From NCBI RefSeq assembly GCF_900188345.1, contig NZ_FZOD01000046.1, forward strand, positions 1 through 64,000: a DNA stretch of 64,000 nucleotides, given 5' to 3'. Shown here in pieces: positions 16,224 through 25,812 of this stretch (its first letter is position 1; every line of letters starts with the position of its first letter). The stretch comes from Streptosporangium subroseum (GTDB lineage Bacteria; Actinomycetota; Actinomycetes; Streptosporangiales; Streptosporangiaceae). The notes under the pieces are model-generated. The model was not told the origin of the DNA. It ran no database searches and was given only the letters and a program-made list of their open reading frames with translations. A program made the position numbers and the translations under genes.

Positions 16224-17459
16224 GTGGCGAACATCGACGTCGTGGTCATCGGGGCGGGGCAGGCCGGCCTCTCCAGCGCCTACTTTCTCAGCAGGTCCGG
16301 GCTGGACTTCGTGGTGCTCGACCGCTCTCCACGTCCCGGCGGTGCCTGGCAGTTCCGCTGGCCGTCCCTCACCCTCGGCGCCACGCATCGCGTACACGAC
16401 CTGCCGGGGCTGCCGCTGGGCGTCGCCGACACGACCCGGCCGTCCTCGGAGGTCGTCTCCGAATACTTCGCCGCCTACGAGCGGGCCTTCGACCTGCCCG
16501 TGCGCCGCCCGGTCGGGGTGCGGTCCGTGAGGGAGGGGCAGGACGGGCGGCTGCTGGTGGAGACCTCGGCCGGAGAGTGGTCGGCCCGTGCGCTGATCAA
16601 CGCCACCGGCACCTGGGACCGCCCGTTCTGGCCGCGATACCCGGGCCAGGAGTCTTTTCTCGGACGGCAGCTCCACACCGCCGACTACACCAGCCGGGAG
16701 GAGTTCGCGGGCAAGCACGTGGTGGTGGTCGGCGCCGGAGCCTCGGGCATCCAGCTTCTGATGGAGATCGCGGAGATCACCACGACCACCTGGGTCACCC
16801 GGCGCCCTCCCGTCTTCAAGGAGGGGGTCTTCAACGAGGAAGCCGGCCGCGAGACCGTCGCCAGGGTGGACGCCCGCGTTCGCGCGGGGCTGCCACCGGG
16901 AAGCGTCATCGGGGCCTCCACCGGCTATCCGGTGAACCCGGCGGTGAAGGCGGCCATGGCGGCCGGGATCCTGGACCGGCTGCCGATGTTCGACCGGATC
17001 GTCCCCGAGGGCGTCGCCTGGGACGACGGCCGTCTGGTCAAGGCCGATGTGATCCTGTGGGCCACCGGTTTCCGCCCGGTCATCAACCACCTTGCCCCGC
17101 TGCACCTGCGCGAGCCCGGCGGCGGCATCCGGGTCGAGGACACCCGGGCCGTTCTGGACCCCCGCGTCCATCTGGTCGGGTACGGCCCGTCCGCCAGCAC
17201 GATCGGGGCCAACCGTGCGGGCCGTACCGCCGTCCAGCACATCCGGCGCCTCCTCGCGGCTCCGGAGGCGGGTGCCTCTCGGGACGTGGTCTCGGGTGGC
17301 TCCGGGGCGTTCTCCGCTTCCACAGCGTCGCATGCCTCTCGTGATGTGATCCTGAGTGTCTCCGACGCCTTCCCCGGCTCTGCGGCTTCGAGGGTCTCTT
17401 CTGCCGTCGCTCCGGATGTCCCTCTTGTTCCTGTCGACTCGGCTGCCTCCGCGGCATAG
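16224..17459 (+). CDS. FAD-dependent monooxygenase (flavin-containing monooxygenase-like)
   Basis: A 411-residue flavoprotein with FAD-binding GAGQAG at the N-terminus, a second dinucleotide motif GAGASG at about 170 for NAD(P)H, and LWATGFRPV near 280, all as in flavin-containing monooxygenases and trimethylamine-oxidase-like enzymes. GTG 16224 has AGGAA directly upstream and is preferred over TTG 16212. The last about 60 residues are a Ser/Ala/Val-rich tail with short repeats such as ASRDV, beyond the catalytic fold. Substrate unknown; divergent from the LapA-like gene. Confidence 0.85.
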   Translation: MANIDVVVIGAGQAGLSSAYFLSRSGLDFVVLDRSPRPGGAWQFRWPSLTLGATHRVHDLPGLPLGVADTTRPSSEVVSEYFAAYERAFDLPVRRPVGVRSVREGQDGRLLVETSAGEWSARALINATGTWDRPFWPRYPGQESFLGRQLHTADYTSREEFAGKHVVVVGAGASGIQLLMEIAEITTTTWVTRRPPVFKEGVFNEEAGRETVARVDARVRAGLPPGSVIGASTGYPVNPAVKAAMAAGILDRLPMFDRIVPEGVAWDDGRLVKADVILWATGFRPVINHLAPLHLREPGGGIRVEDTRAVLDPRVHLVGYGPSASTIGANRAGRTAVQHIRRLLAAPEAGASRDVVSGGSGAFSASTASHASRDVILSVSDAFPGSAASRVSSAVAPDVPLVPVDSAASAA

Positions 17460-17549
17460 AAGCCGCCTCGGCCCGGCTCTCGGGAGAGTGGCAATCCTGA
17501 ACCTGGGGGAAATTTCAGGCTTCGCATCGCACGGCTACTGTTGGCGGTC

Positions 17550-18557
17550 ATGGAGCGCACCCGCCTTTACCGCAAGGGTGTCCTCGAGTCCGAGGGCTTC
17601 CCCATCGCCGACGTGTCCGACTACGTCGGCGATCCAGCCGCCGTTGTGTGGTTCGACCTCTGCTCGCCCACGCGTGAGGACCTGGGGAAGATCAGCGAGG
17701 AGCTCGGCCTGCACGCGCTGGCCGTCGAGGACGCGCTTCACAGCCACCAGCGTCCCAAGCTGGACACCTACGAGAGCCACCTGTTCCTCAGCGTCTACGG
17801 CGCGAAGCTGATGGAGGCCAGGTCCGACGGCGTCCACGCCGCGGAGCCGACGGACGCCGAGCTCGAACTCATCGAAATATCGATCTTCGTGACCAAGAAC
17901 GCCCTGGTCACCGTCAGGGAGAGCCCCACCTTCGACATCGACGAGGTGATCAGACGCTGGGACGCCAACCCCGAGATGGCCAAGTACGGAGTGCCGTACC
18001 TGCTGCACGGCCTGCTCGACTACGTGGTGGACGGCTACTTCGAGGTGCTGCAGACGCTGGACGACCGGATCGAGGCACTGGAGGACGATCTCTTCGACGG
18101 GAATCCGGGCGACCAGGAGCACATCCAGCGGCAGACGTTCCGGATGCGCAAGAAACTGGTGCGGTTCCGGCGGCTGGCGGTGCCGATGCGCGAGATCGTG
18201 GGCAGCCTGCTCCGCAGGAGCGAGGAAGTGCTGGAGCCCCAGCTGGTCCCTTACTACCAGGATGTGTACGACCACGCGCTGCGCACCGCCGAGTGGTCCG
18301 ACTCCCTGCGGGAACTGGTGGGAAACGTCCGCGAGGCTCACATGAACCAGCAGGGCTTCAAGCTCAACGACATCATGAAGAAGATCACGAGCTGGGCGGC
18401 CATCATCGCGGTACCCACCCTGATCACCGGTTTCTACGGGCAGAACGTGCCCTACCCGGGCGCGGAGCACCCCATCGGCTTCTGGACGTCCACAATCTTG
18501 ATAGTCCTGGGGACCGTTCTGCTCTACCGGGCGTTCAAGAAGCGGAACTGGCTCTGA
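17550..18557 (+). CDS. corA: CorA-type magnesium/cobalt channel with variant GQN motif
   Basis: A 335-residue CorA: large N-terminal cytosolic alpha/beta domain, long helix (KKLVRFRRLAVPMREIVGSLLRR), then two C-terminal membrane helices (WAAIIAVPTLITGFYG and TSTILIVLGTVLLY) and a basic end KKRNW. The pore-loop signature is YGQN rather than the usual YGMN, which may alter ion selection. ATG 17550 starts MERTRLYRK; a TTG at 17541 is also possible and neither has a clear ribosome site. It precedes kdpDE by 170 bp. Confidence 0.88.
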   Translation: MERTRLYRKGVLESEGFPIADVSDYVGDPAAVVWFDLCSPTREDLGKISEELGLHALAVEDALHSHQRPKLDTYESHLFLSVYGAKLMEARSDGVHAAEPTDAELELIEISIFVTKNALVTVRESPTFDIDEVIRRWDANPEMAKYGVPYLLHGLLDYVVDGYFEVLQTLDDRIEALEDDLFDGNPGDQEHIQRQTFRMRKKLVRFRRLAVPMREIVGSLLRRSEEVLEPQLVPYYQDVYDHALRTAEWSDSLRELVGNVREAHMNQQGFKLNDIMKKITSWAAIIAVPTLITGFYGQNVPYPGAEHPIGFWTSTILIVLGTVLLYRAFKKRNWL

Positions 18558-18729
18558 CCGAGAAGAACAGAGGTCATACCCTGGGCTTATGGGCATACCA
18601 GCCGCCAACGCGCTGGAGCTCGAACCGGCCCTCGACGGGGGGTGACCGCGGTGTGGAACGTGAGGTACGAGCGGTTCGCGCCGCGACCCCGGAGCGGAGC
18701 GACCAGGGGGACGCTGCGGAACGCGAAAG

Positions 18730-21579
18730 ATGAACGCCATGGTTTCGGAGCGGGGTGACCAGGTGAGCACCGCGCGTGGGCGGCTGCGGATCTATCTGGG
18801 GGCGGCCCCCGGTGTCGGCAAGACCTTCGCGATGCTCAACGAGGGCCGCCGGCGTCGGGACCGTGGCACCGACGTGGTCGTGGGCCTGGTGGAGACCCAC
18901 GGCCGGCCCCGCACGGCCGAGCTGCTCAAGGACCTGGAGACGGTTCCCCGGCAGTCCATGATCTATCGAGACGCCGTTTTCACGGAGCTGGACGTGGACG
19001 CGGTCATCGCACGCAGGCCGAGGGTGGCGTTGATCGATGAGCTGGCGCACACCAACGTGCCGGGGGCGAGGAACAAGAAGCGCTGGCAGGACGTCGAGGA
19101 GATCCTCGACGCCGGGATCGACGTCGTCTCCACGGTCAACATCCAGCATCTGGAGTCGCTCAACGACGTCGTCGAGGCGATCACCGGGGTGCCGCAGCGC
19201 GAGACCGTGCCCGATGAGGTCGTCCGGCGGGCCGACCAGGTCGAGTTGGTCGACATGTCGCCCGAGGCGCTGCGTCGCAGGATGGCCCACGGCAACGTGT
19301 ACGCGCCGGAGAAGGTGGACGCCGCCCTCTCCAACTACTTCCGGATCGGGAACCTGACCGCATTGCGGGAACTCGCGCTCCTGTGGCTGGCGGGGAAGGT
19401 CGACGATCAGCTCGACCGCTACCGCGCCGACCACGGCATCGCCGGGACGTGGGAGGCCCGCGAGCGGGTCGTCGTCGCGCTGACCGGCGGTCCCGAGGGA
19501 GACACGCTCATCCGGCGGGCCGCCAGGGTCGCGGACAGGACCAAGGGCGCCGATCTGCTCGCCGTCCACGTCACCAGATCCGACGGCCTGACCAGCGCCG
19601 ATCCGGCGAACATGGCCAGACAGCGGACCCTGGTGGAAGAACTGGGCGGCACCTATCACCAGGTCGTCGGCGACGACGTCCCTCGGGCGCTGCTCGACTT
19701 CGCCCGGGGGGTCAACGCCACCCAGCTCGTGCTGGGCGCGTCCCGGCGCGGCCGGTTCGCCCAGCTCTTCTCCCGGGGCGTCGGGGTCACGGCGACCACG
19801 ATGTCCGGGTCCATCGACGTCCACATGATCAATCATGAGGAGGTCAGCAAGGGGATCACCCGGAACCGGTCACGGGCGGCGCTCACGGTCACCCGCCGGG
19901 TGGCGGGCTGGCTGATGGCGCTGCTCGGCATCCCGCTGCTCACCGCCGCGCTCGTCCAGATCCGGCACGTCATGACGCTGCCCAGCGAGATCCTGCTGTT
20001 CCTGCTGATGGTCGTCTGCGTGGCACTGGTGGGTGGCATGTGGGCGGCGATCACGGCGGCAGTCGTCAGTTTTGTCCTGCTCAACTGGTTCTTCACCCCG
20101 CCCCTGCACTCCCTGACCGTGACCGAACCGGAGAACGTCTTCGCGTTGAGCGTCTACGTGCTGGTCGCCGTGATGGTCAGCGCCGTGGTCGACCTGGCCG
20201 CTCGCCGTACGAGGGAGGCGGCCCGGGCGAGTGCGGACGCCGAGGTGCTGTCCACCCTGGCGGGCCATGTTCTGCGCGGGGAGGCGGCGCTGCCGTCCCT
20301 GCTGGCCCGGCTCAGGGAGACCTTCGGGCTCGACTCGGTGACGCTGCTGGAGCGGGCGGGCGAGCACGGCCCCGACGACCGGTCGGAGCCGCAGGCCTGG
20401 CGGATCGTCGCCACCGCGGGCGGCTCCCCGTGCACCTGTCCCGGTAAGGCCGACACGGACGTGATCATCGACGAGAGTCTGGTGCTCGCCGCCTGCGGAC
20501 GCCTGCTCGACGCGTCCGATCGGCGGGTGCTGGAGGCTTTCGCCGCCGAGGCGGCCGTGGCGCTGCGCCAGGAGAGGCTGAAGCAGGAGGCCGATCAGGT
20601 CGGGCCGCTGGCCGAGACCGACAGGATGCGCACCGCGCTGCTCGCCGCCGTCAGCCACGACCTGCGCACCCCGCTCGCCTCGGCCATGGCGGCCGTGGAG
20701 AGCCTGCGCACCACCGATGTCGACTGGTCGCCCCGGGATCGGGAGGAACTGCTCGCCACCGCCGACGAATCCCTGGTCAAGCTCGATCGGCTGGTCGCCA
20801 ACCTTCTCGACATGAGCCGCCTGCAGGCCGGGGTGCTCGGGCTGATGCTCCAGCCGACGGCGCTTGAGGAGGTCGTCCCGCGTGCGATGGACGACCTCGG
20901 CCCGATGGGGGACCGGGTCGAGGGTGACGTCTCGGTCGAACTGCCCGAGGTCCTCGCCGATCCGGCGTTGCTGGAGCGGATCCTGGCTAACCTCATGTCC
21001 AACGCCGTGCGGTACAACCCGGCCGACGGCAAGGTGCTGGTCACCGCGAGCTCGCACGGCGACCACGTGGAGATCCGGGTCGTCGATCGTGGCCCGGGCA
21101 TCCCGGCGGAGGCGCACGACAAGGTGTTCCTGCCGTTCCAGCGGCTCGGTGATCGTGACAACCACACCGGTGTCGGCCTCGGCCTCGCCCTCTCCCGGGG
21201 ACTCGCGGAGGCGATGGGCGGTACCCTCACACCCGAAGAGACACCAGGGGGAGGTCTCACCATGACCCTGACACTGCCCATCTCCTCACCTGCCGCTCAC
21301 GCACTCTTGGGTGGGACCGGCGTAGGCGATGGCTCCCCCGTGTCCTCGGGTGAGACCGACGTGGGCGACGGCTCCGCCGCGCCGTCGGATGAGACCGGCG
21401 TGGGTGGTGGCTCCCCCACACCATCGGGTGAGACCGGCGTGGGTGGTGGCTCCGCCGCGCCCTCGGGTGAGACCGGCATAGGCGGTCCTCACGTGTCGTC
21501 GGGTGAGGCCGGCGCGGGTGGCGGTCCTCCTCCCGTATCGGCGGATGAGGCGCCTAAGACCTCTGAGACCTCACAATGA
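18730..21579 (+). CDS. kdpD: Sensor histidine kinase KdpD with repeat-containing C-terminal tail
   Basis: A 949-residue potassium/osmotic sensor kinase. In order: KdpD N-terminal domain with Walker A GAAPGVGKT (Lys31) to about 220, universal-stress-protein-like domain about 245-365, four membrane helices (DUF4118) about 390-490, GAF-like region, HisKA with phospho-acceptor His643 in AAVSHDLRTPL, and HATPase_c to about 855. A tail of about 90 residues follows with 13-residue repeats of the type ETGVGGGSAAPSG, not part of standard KdpD. It overlaps kdpE by ATGA. No kdpFABC pump genes are in the window. Confidence 0.92.
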   Translation: MNAMVSERGDQVSTARGRLRIYLGAAPGVGKTFAMLNEGRRRRDRGTDVVVGLVETHGRPRTAELLKDLETVPRQSMIYRDAVFTELDVDAVIARRPRVALIDELAHTNVPGARNKKRWQDVEEILDAGIDVVSTVNIQHLESLNDVVEAITGVPQRETVPDEVVRRADQVELVDMSPEALRRRMAHGNVYAPEKVDAALSNYFRIGNLTALRELALLWLAGKVDDQLDRYRADHGIAGTWEARERVVVALTGGPEGDTLIRRAARVADRTKGADLLAVHVTRSDGLTSADPANMARQRTLVEELGGTYHQVVGDDVPRALLDFARGVNATQLVLGASRRGRFAQLFSRGVGVTATTMSGSIDVHMINHEEVSKGITRNRSRAALTVTRRVAGWLMALLGIPLLTAALVQIRHVMTLPSEILLFLLMVVCVALVGGMWAAITAAVVSFVLLNWFFTPPLHSLTVTEPENVFALSVYVLVAVMVSAVVDLAARRTREAARASADAEVLSTLAGHVLRGEAALPSLLARLRETFGLDSVTLLERAGEHGPDDRSEPQAWRIVATAGGSPCTCPGKADTDVIIDESLVLAACGRLLDASDRRVLEAFAAEAAVALRQERLKQEADQVGPLAETDRMRTALLAAVSHDLRTPLASAMAAVESLRTTDVDWSPRDREELLATADESLVKLDRLVANLLDMSRLQAGVLGLMLQPTALEEVVPRAMDDLGPMGDRVEGDVSVELPEVLADPALLERILANLMSNAVRYNPADGKVLVTASSHGDHVEIRVVDRGPGIPAEAHDKVFLPFQRLGDRDNHTGVGLGLALSRGLAEAMGGTLTPEETPGGGLTMTLTLPISSPAAHALLGGTGVGDGSPVSSGETDVGDGSAAPSDETGVGGGSPTPSGETGVGGGSAAPSGETGIGGPHVSSGEAGAGGGPPPVSADEAPKTSETSQ
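21313..21530 (+). repeat. 39-bp in-frame repeats in the 3' end of kdpD
   Basis: About five imperfect 39-bp units encode GETGVGGGS-type 13-residue repeats at the C-terminus of KdpD. The units vary mainly in the residues after GGS. Confidence 0.7.
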
Positions 21580-22244
21580 CGCGAATTCTCGTCGTCGACG
21601 ACGAGCCGCAGATCCTCCGGGCGCTGAGGATCAACCTGGCCGCGCGCCACTACGAGGTGGCGGTCGCCCCGGACGGGGGATCGGCGCTCCGCCAGGCCGC
21701 CGACTGGCATCCCGACCTGGTCGTCCTCGACCTCGGACTGCCGGACATGCAGGGCGTGGACGTCATCCACGGCCTGCGCGGCTGGACGGCCATACCGATC
21801 ATCGTCCTGTCCGGCCGGGTGGGCAGCCAGGACAAGGTGGAAGCCCTGGACGCCGGGGCCGACGACTACGTGACCAAGCCGTTCGGCATCGACGAGCTGC
21901 TCGCCCGCATCCGCGCGGTGTCCCGCCGGACCGCCGTGCACGAGTCCGAGCTCGCCCAGATCTCCATCGGAGACCACGTGATCGACCTGGTCGGCAAGAC
22001 GGTTTCCGGCGGGGTACGGCTCACGCCGACCGAGTGGCGTCTCCTGGAGATCCTGGTCCGCAACCCCGGAAAGCTGATCACCCAGCGTCAGTTGCTAAAC
22101 GATGTCTGGGGAACCGGCTATCTCAAGGAGACCAACTACCTTCGCCAGTATCTGGCCCAGCTCCGCCGCAAGCTCGAACCCGACCCCGGCCATCCGGTCC
22201 ACCTCCTGACCGAGCCGGGAATGGGATACCGCTTCCAGCCCTGA
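21576..22244 (+). CDS. kdpE: Response regulator KdpE (OmpR family)
   Basis: A 222-residue response regulator with receiver domain (acid pocket DD at 8-9, phospho-acceptor Asp52, Lys101) and an OmpR-type winged helix (TPTEWRLLEILVRNPGKLITQRQLL, YLRQYLAQLRRKLE). Its ATG overlaps the kdpD stop (ATGA), so the pair is translationally coupled. By family it activates kdpFABC under potassium limitation; the target genes must lie elsewhere. Confidence 0.92.
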   Translation: MTRILVVDDEPQILRALRINLAARHYEVAVAPDGGSALRQAADWHPDLVVLDLGLPDMQGVDVIHGLRGWTAIPIIVLSGRVGSQDKVEALDAGADDYVTKPFGIDELLARIRAVSRRTAVHESELAQISIGDHVIDLVGKTVSGGVRLTPTEWRLLEILVRNPGKLITQRQLLNDVWGTGYLKETNYLRQYLAQLRRKLEPDPGHPVHLLTEPGMGYRFQP

Positions 22245-22450
22245 TCGCCGAACCGCTCGGGTCGTTGGGACGGTGGAGATTGCGGCGCCACCGCCGGTTC
22301 CAGCCCTGATCACCGCAGAGCCGTTCGGGCCGTTGAGACGGCTGGGACGGTGGAGGTCTCGCGGCGTCATCGCCGGGTCCGGCCCGGATCACCGCAGAGC
22401 CGGTCGGGCCGTTGAGACAGCTGGGACGGTGGAGGTCTCGCGGCGTGATC
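22228..22450. repeat. Three tandem repeats of about 62-79 bp spanning the 3' end of kdpE
   Basis: The sequence at the kdpE stop codon (TTCCAGCCCTGATC) recurs at about 22300, followed each time by a GGTCG..GTTG-GACGGTGGAG block; a third unit near 22378 has GGCCCGGATCACC. The first unit includes the last codons of kdpE, so the array seems to have grown from the end of the gene. Confidence 0.65.
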
Positions 22451-22532
22451 GTCGGTCGGTGCGCCCGTGTCAACCAATGATTTTCCGGGAATTAGTCATA
22501 TCCGAGCCTGTCGACCCCCCTATGGAGGCTGG

Positions 22533-23261
22533 GTGAGCACGCGAGACGTGTTCATTGTGGTGCTGGGCGCGGCGGTGCTCTTCTCGTTGGCGTCCCAGGG
22601 AGACACCGGCTCACCGAAGGCTCAGGGCGCCGCCCGCGCCGCGCCGCTCGACAACCCGGACGGTGTGCGGCCCGGACTGGCTCCGCTCGGATCGGCGGGT
22701 GACAGAGGCGCGGCGGTCAGACTGATCAAGAAGCTGCGGGTCGGGAGCATGGGAACCAAGGCGGGTTACAGCCGGGCCCGGTTCGGCGAGAACTGGGCGG
22801 ACACGGCGAAGGGCGTGCCGTACGCGCGCAACGGCTGCGGCACCCGGAACGACCTGCTCGCCCGCGACGGCGAGAACGTGCGATACCGCCGGGGATCGAA
22901 CTGCGTGGTCGTCTCGATGAAGCTGCGCGACCCCTACACGGGCAGGGTCGTCCAGTGGAGCAAGAAGAACTCCGACGAGATCCAGGTCGACCACGTGGTC
23001 CCACTGTCATACGAATGGCGGATGGGCGCCTCCCGCTGGCCGATGTCCAAGCGGATGCGCATCGCCAACGACCCGCTCAACCTGCTGCCGGTGTACGGCG
23101 ACGCCAACGAGGCCAAAGGCGGCTCCGGCCCCGCCTCGTGGCTCCCGCCGGTGCGCCGGGTCCGCTGCGCCTACGTCGTTCGCTTCGCTCAGGTTGCCCT
23201 GAAATACAACCTGCCGGTCACCCGGGCCGACAAGGCCGTCATGCTCACCCAGTGCCGTTGA
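22533..23261 (+). CDS. Secreted HNH-type nuclease (DUF1524-like)
   Basis: A 242-residue protein starting at GTG 22533 (GGAGG six bases upstream) with an N-terminal hydrophobic segment (VFIVVLGAAVLFSLAS) that acts as signal or anchor. The C-terminal part has the HNH/DUF1524 pattern: QVDHVVPLSYEW, then RIANDPLNLLPV and N..KGGSGPASWLPP. Paired cysteines (about 103 and 125 of the mature part, and near the end) suggest disulfides outside the cell. Relatives are extracellular nucleases. No partner immunity gene is adjacent. Confidence 0.8.
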   Translation: MSTRDVFIVVLGAAVLFSLASQGDTGSPKAQGAARAAPLDNPDGVRPGLAPLGSAGDRGAAVRLIKKLRVGSMGTKAGYSRARFGENWADTAKGVPYARNGCGTRNDLLARDGENVRYRRGSNCVVVSMKLRDPYTGRVVQWSKKNSDEIQVDHVVPLSYEWRMGASRWPMSKRMRIANDPLNLLPVYGDANEAKGGSGPASWLPPVRRVRCAYVVRFAQVALKYNLPVTRADKAVMLTQCR

Positions 23262-23290
23262 CCGGATCTCCGGGTGCACGGTGACCGGAT

Positions 23291-23350
23291 CTCCGGCGTG
23301 AATCCCGGAGGTGACCCCCTCCGTCAGGCGCGGGGATTCGCGCTCCGGAG
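23291..23350. terminator. Bidirectional terminator-like hairpin
   Basis: Between the convergent nuclease and DUF4429 genes, CTCCGGCGTGAATCCC can pair with GGGATTCGCGCTCCGGAG (one mismatch and a small bulge), and the loop itself contains GGAGG/CCTCC. No U-tract follows. Confidence 0.55.
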
Positions 23351-23367
23351 AGCACCCGCGCGGGCCG

Positions 23368-24246
23368 CTAGAAGCGCCGGAGCAGTGCCTGCTTGGTGAC
23401 GGTGAACTCCTCATCGGTCAGGACGCCGTTCCTGTGCAGGTCGCCGAGCTCGCGCAGGCGGCGCAGGAGCGCGTCCGGGTCGTCGTCTCCGGCGGGGGCC
23501 GGCGGCGGGGCCGCTTCCAGGGAGAGGCGGGAGTCCGAAGGCGCGGAGGGATGGGGCAGCCGGACGAAGATGGCGGTGACGAGCAGCGCGGTCGTGCGGG
23601 TCTCCTTGTCCATCCCCCACAGGACCAGGCAGTGCGGGTTGTGCTTGGGAGCCATCTTGTGTTCGGAGCCTCTGAGGTGGAACCGGAGGTGGCCGTTCTC
23701 CAGGCCGGCGTTCGGGATCCATTCCAGGCCGATCAGGTCCTTCAGCGCGAATCGCTGGGGACCGGTCGACTTCTTGACCTCCTCCGCCATCCAGTTCCAC
23801 TCGATGCGGATCCACTCGCCGTCGAACGTCGCGGTGCCGTCGCCCCCGGGCACCGTCAGCGGGAGCGCCGGGCCCGGCAGCAGATAGCGGTCACAGGGGC
23901 CTTCCGGCACCCGCTCGATCACCAGGGCGTTGCGCACCTCGTCGACGAGGTATTCGGCGGCGCCCGTACGGCCGGCGTCGATGGTGAGCTGGTAGGGGTC
24001 GGCGGTTTCGGCGATCCGCCCGCGCGTGGCCTGGGTGAACGGGTCGGCGCCCTCCCGCAGGCGCAGGCGCAGCCGTCCGCCCTTCTTGCCCGGTTCGTAG
24101 GCGATGCCGGCCACCGCCTCCAGCGGCACCGCCACCTCGCCCAGCAACTGCCGCAGCTTCTTCACGCTCCGGTTACGGCCGGGCACGATCCGCAGAATCT
24201 CGCCGTCGAACGTCCAGGTCCCGTCGCGAACCATGACCTCAGCCAT
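23368..24246 (-). CDS. DUF4429 domain protein with C-terminal SHOCT motif
   Basis: A 292-residue protein with two tandem DUF4429 modules (each starting with a pattern like DGTWTFDGEILRI and GTATFDGEWIRIEW, ending near LRLRL and LRFHL) and a C-terminal SHOCT-type segment (LLRRLRELGDLHRNGVLTDEEF). Proteins of this kind are common in actinobacteria and are of unknown function; SHOCT segments are thought to mediate oligomerisation. ATG 24246 starts MAEVMVRDGTW. Convergent with the nuclease gene. Confidence 0.8.
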   Translation of the reverse strand: MAEVMVRDGTWTFDGEILRIVPGRNRSVKKLRQLLGEVAVPLEAVAGIAYEPGKKGGRLRLRLREGADPFTQATRGRIAETADPYQLTIDAGRTGAAEYLVDEVRNALVIERVPEGPCDRYLLPGPALPLTVPGGDGTATFDGEWIRIEWNWMAEEVKKSTGPQRFALKDLIGLEWIPNAGLENGHLRFHLRGSEHKMAPKHNPHCLVLWGMDKETRTTALLVTAIFVRLPHPSAPSDSRLSLEAAPPPAPAGDDDPDALLRRLRELGDLHRNGVLTDEEFTVTKQALLRRF

Positions 24247-24428
24247 ATGGGGAATCCTATGGGGCGTTTTCCACCCATGGTCGATTCCCGGGCAACGGCC
24301 TGAGTAAGGTCCCGGGTGCGGGCCGGACGCGATCCGGGTACGGTCCGGTTTCCGGCTGGGCGGCGAGGTCTTCTATCCTTTGAATACCGTTCGAAGCAGA
24401 CTTCCGACCAGCAGGCGAAGGAACTTCC

Positions 24429-25724
24429 GTGTCATCTTCGGCCTTTCAGGCCCCTCCGGTCCTGACCCTCGACGAACTGATCGCCCAGCGGGACGACGCC
24501 CTGCGCGACTACGAGGCACTCGTCCGGCGCGGTCTCTCCCTTGACCTCACGCGGGGCAAGCCGTCGGCGCGCCAGCTCGATCTCGCCTCCCGCATGCTGA
24601 CCCTTCCCAGCGGTCACAAGGCCGCGGACGGCACCGACTGCCGCAACTACGGAGGTCTCCAGGGGCTTTCCGAGCTTCGGGCGATCTTCAGCGGCTCGCT
24701 CCAGGTTCCCGTCGCCCAGCTGGTCGCCGCCGGTAACTCCAGCCTCTCGCTCATGCACGACTCCATCGTCCACGCGATGCTCGGCAGGCTTCCGGGGGCC
24801 GAGCGCCGCTGGGCGGACGAGCCGCGGATCGCTTTTCTCTGCCCGGTCCCCGGATACGACCGTCACTTCGCCCTGTGCGAGCGGTTCGGCATCGAGCTGA
24901 TCCCGGTGCCGATGACCGACGAGGGTCCCGACATGGACGTCGTGGAGCGCCTCGCGCTTGAGGACCCCCAGATCAAGGGGATCTGGTGCGTGCCCAAGTA
25001 CAGCAACCCCAGCGGTGTCTCCTACGGCGACGAGACCGTGCGGCGTCTGGCGGCCATGCCTGTCGCCGCCCCGGATTTCCGGATCTTCTGGGACAACGCC
25101 TACGCCGTACACCACCTCACGGACACGCCGGCGGAGATCGCCGACCTCCTGGCGCTGTGCGAGGAGAACGGCAATCCCGACCGCGCCTTTGTCTTCGGCT
25201 CCACCTCGAAGATCACTTTTGCCGGTGGGGGCGTCGCCTTCTTCGGCTCGTCCGCGGCCAACGTGGCCTGGCTGCTCGGATACACCGCCAAGCGCACCAT
25301 CGGCCCGGACAAGATCAACCATCTCCGTCACGTGGAGTTCCTCCGCGACGAGGACGGCCTCGCCGAGCACATGCGCCACCACCGTGAGCTGATCCGGCCG
25401 AAGTTCGACGCGGTGGAGACGATCCTCACCAAGGAGCTGGGCGGCACCGGACTGGCGTCCTGGTCCAACCCCGCGGGCGGCTACTTCATCAGCCTCGACG
25501 TGCTGGAGGGATGCGCCCGCGAGGTGGTGAGCCGGGCGGCCGGAGCGGGCATCGCCCTGACCCCCGCGGGCGCCACCCACCCGTACGGGAACGACCCCCG
25601 CGACAGCACCATCCGCATCGCTCCCACCTACCCCGAGCTGGACGAGGTCGAGCTCGCCATCACGGGTCTGGCCACCTGCGTGCGCCTCGTCGGGACCGAG
25701 AAGCTGCTGGAGCAGGCCCGCTAG
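24429..25724 (+). CDS. Class I/II aminotransferase, probable aspartate aminotransferase (subgroup If type)
   Basis: A 431-residue PLP enzyme starting at GTG 24429 with AAGGAA upstream. LDLTRGKPSARQLDLA near the N-terminus, CVPKYSNPSGV, and the PLP-lysine motif GSTSKITFAGGG are characteristic of the actinobacterial and proteobacterial aspartate aminotransferase group distinct from E. coli AspC. It should interconvert aspartate/oxaloacetate and glutamate/2-oxoglutarate. Monocistronic, convergent with the MocR gene. Confidence 0.88.
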   Translation: MSSSAFQAPPVLTLDELIAQRDDALRDYEALVRRGLSLDLTRGKPSARQLDLASRMLTLPSGHKAADGTDCRNYGGLQGLSELRAIFSGSLQVPVAQLVAAGNSSLSLMHDSIVHAMLGRLPGAERRWADEPRIAFLCPVPGYDRHFALCERFGIELIPVPMTDEGPDMDVVERLALEDPQIKGIWCVPKYSNPSGVSYGDETVRRLAAMPVAAPDFRIFWDNAYAVHHLTDTPAEIADLLALCEENGNPDRAFVFGSTSKITFAGGGVAFFGSSAANVAWLLGYTAKRTIGPDKINHLRHVEFLRDEDGLAEHMRHHRELIRPKFDAVETILTKELGGTGLASWSNPAGGYFISLDVLEGCAREVVSRAAGAGIALTPAGATHPYGNDPRDSTIRIAPTYPELDEVELAITGLATCVRLVGTEKLLEQAR

Positions 25725-25812
25725 CCGGGCGGGGGCCAAGGGCCCGGCGCGAGTGTCGCCCCCGCCAGGCCCACCCGCCAGGCCCGGAGCCGTTCCGCCT
25801 CGCCGAAGTGCC

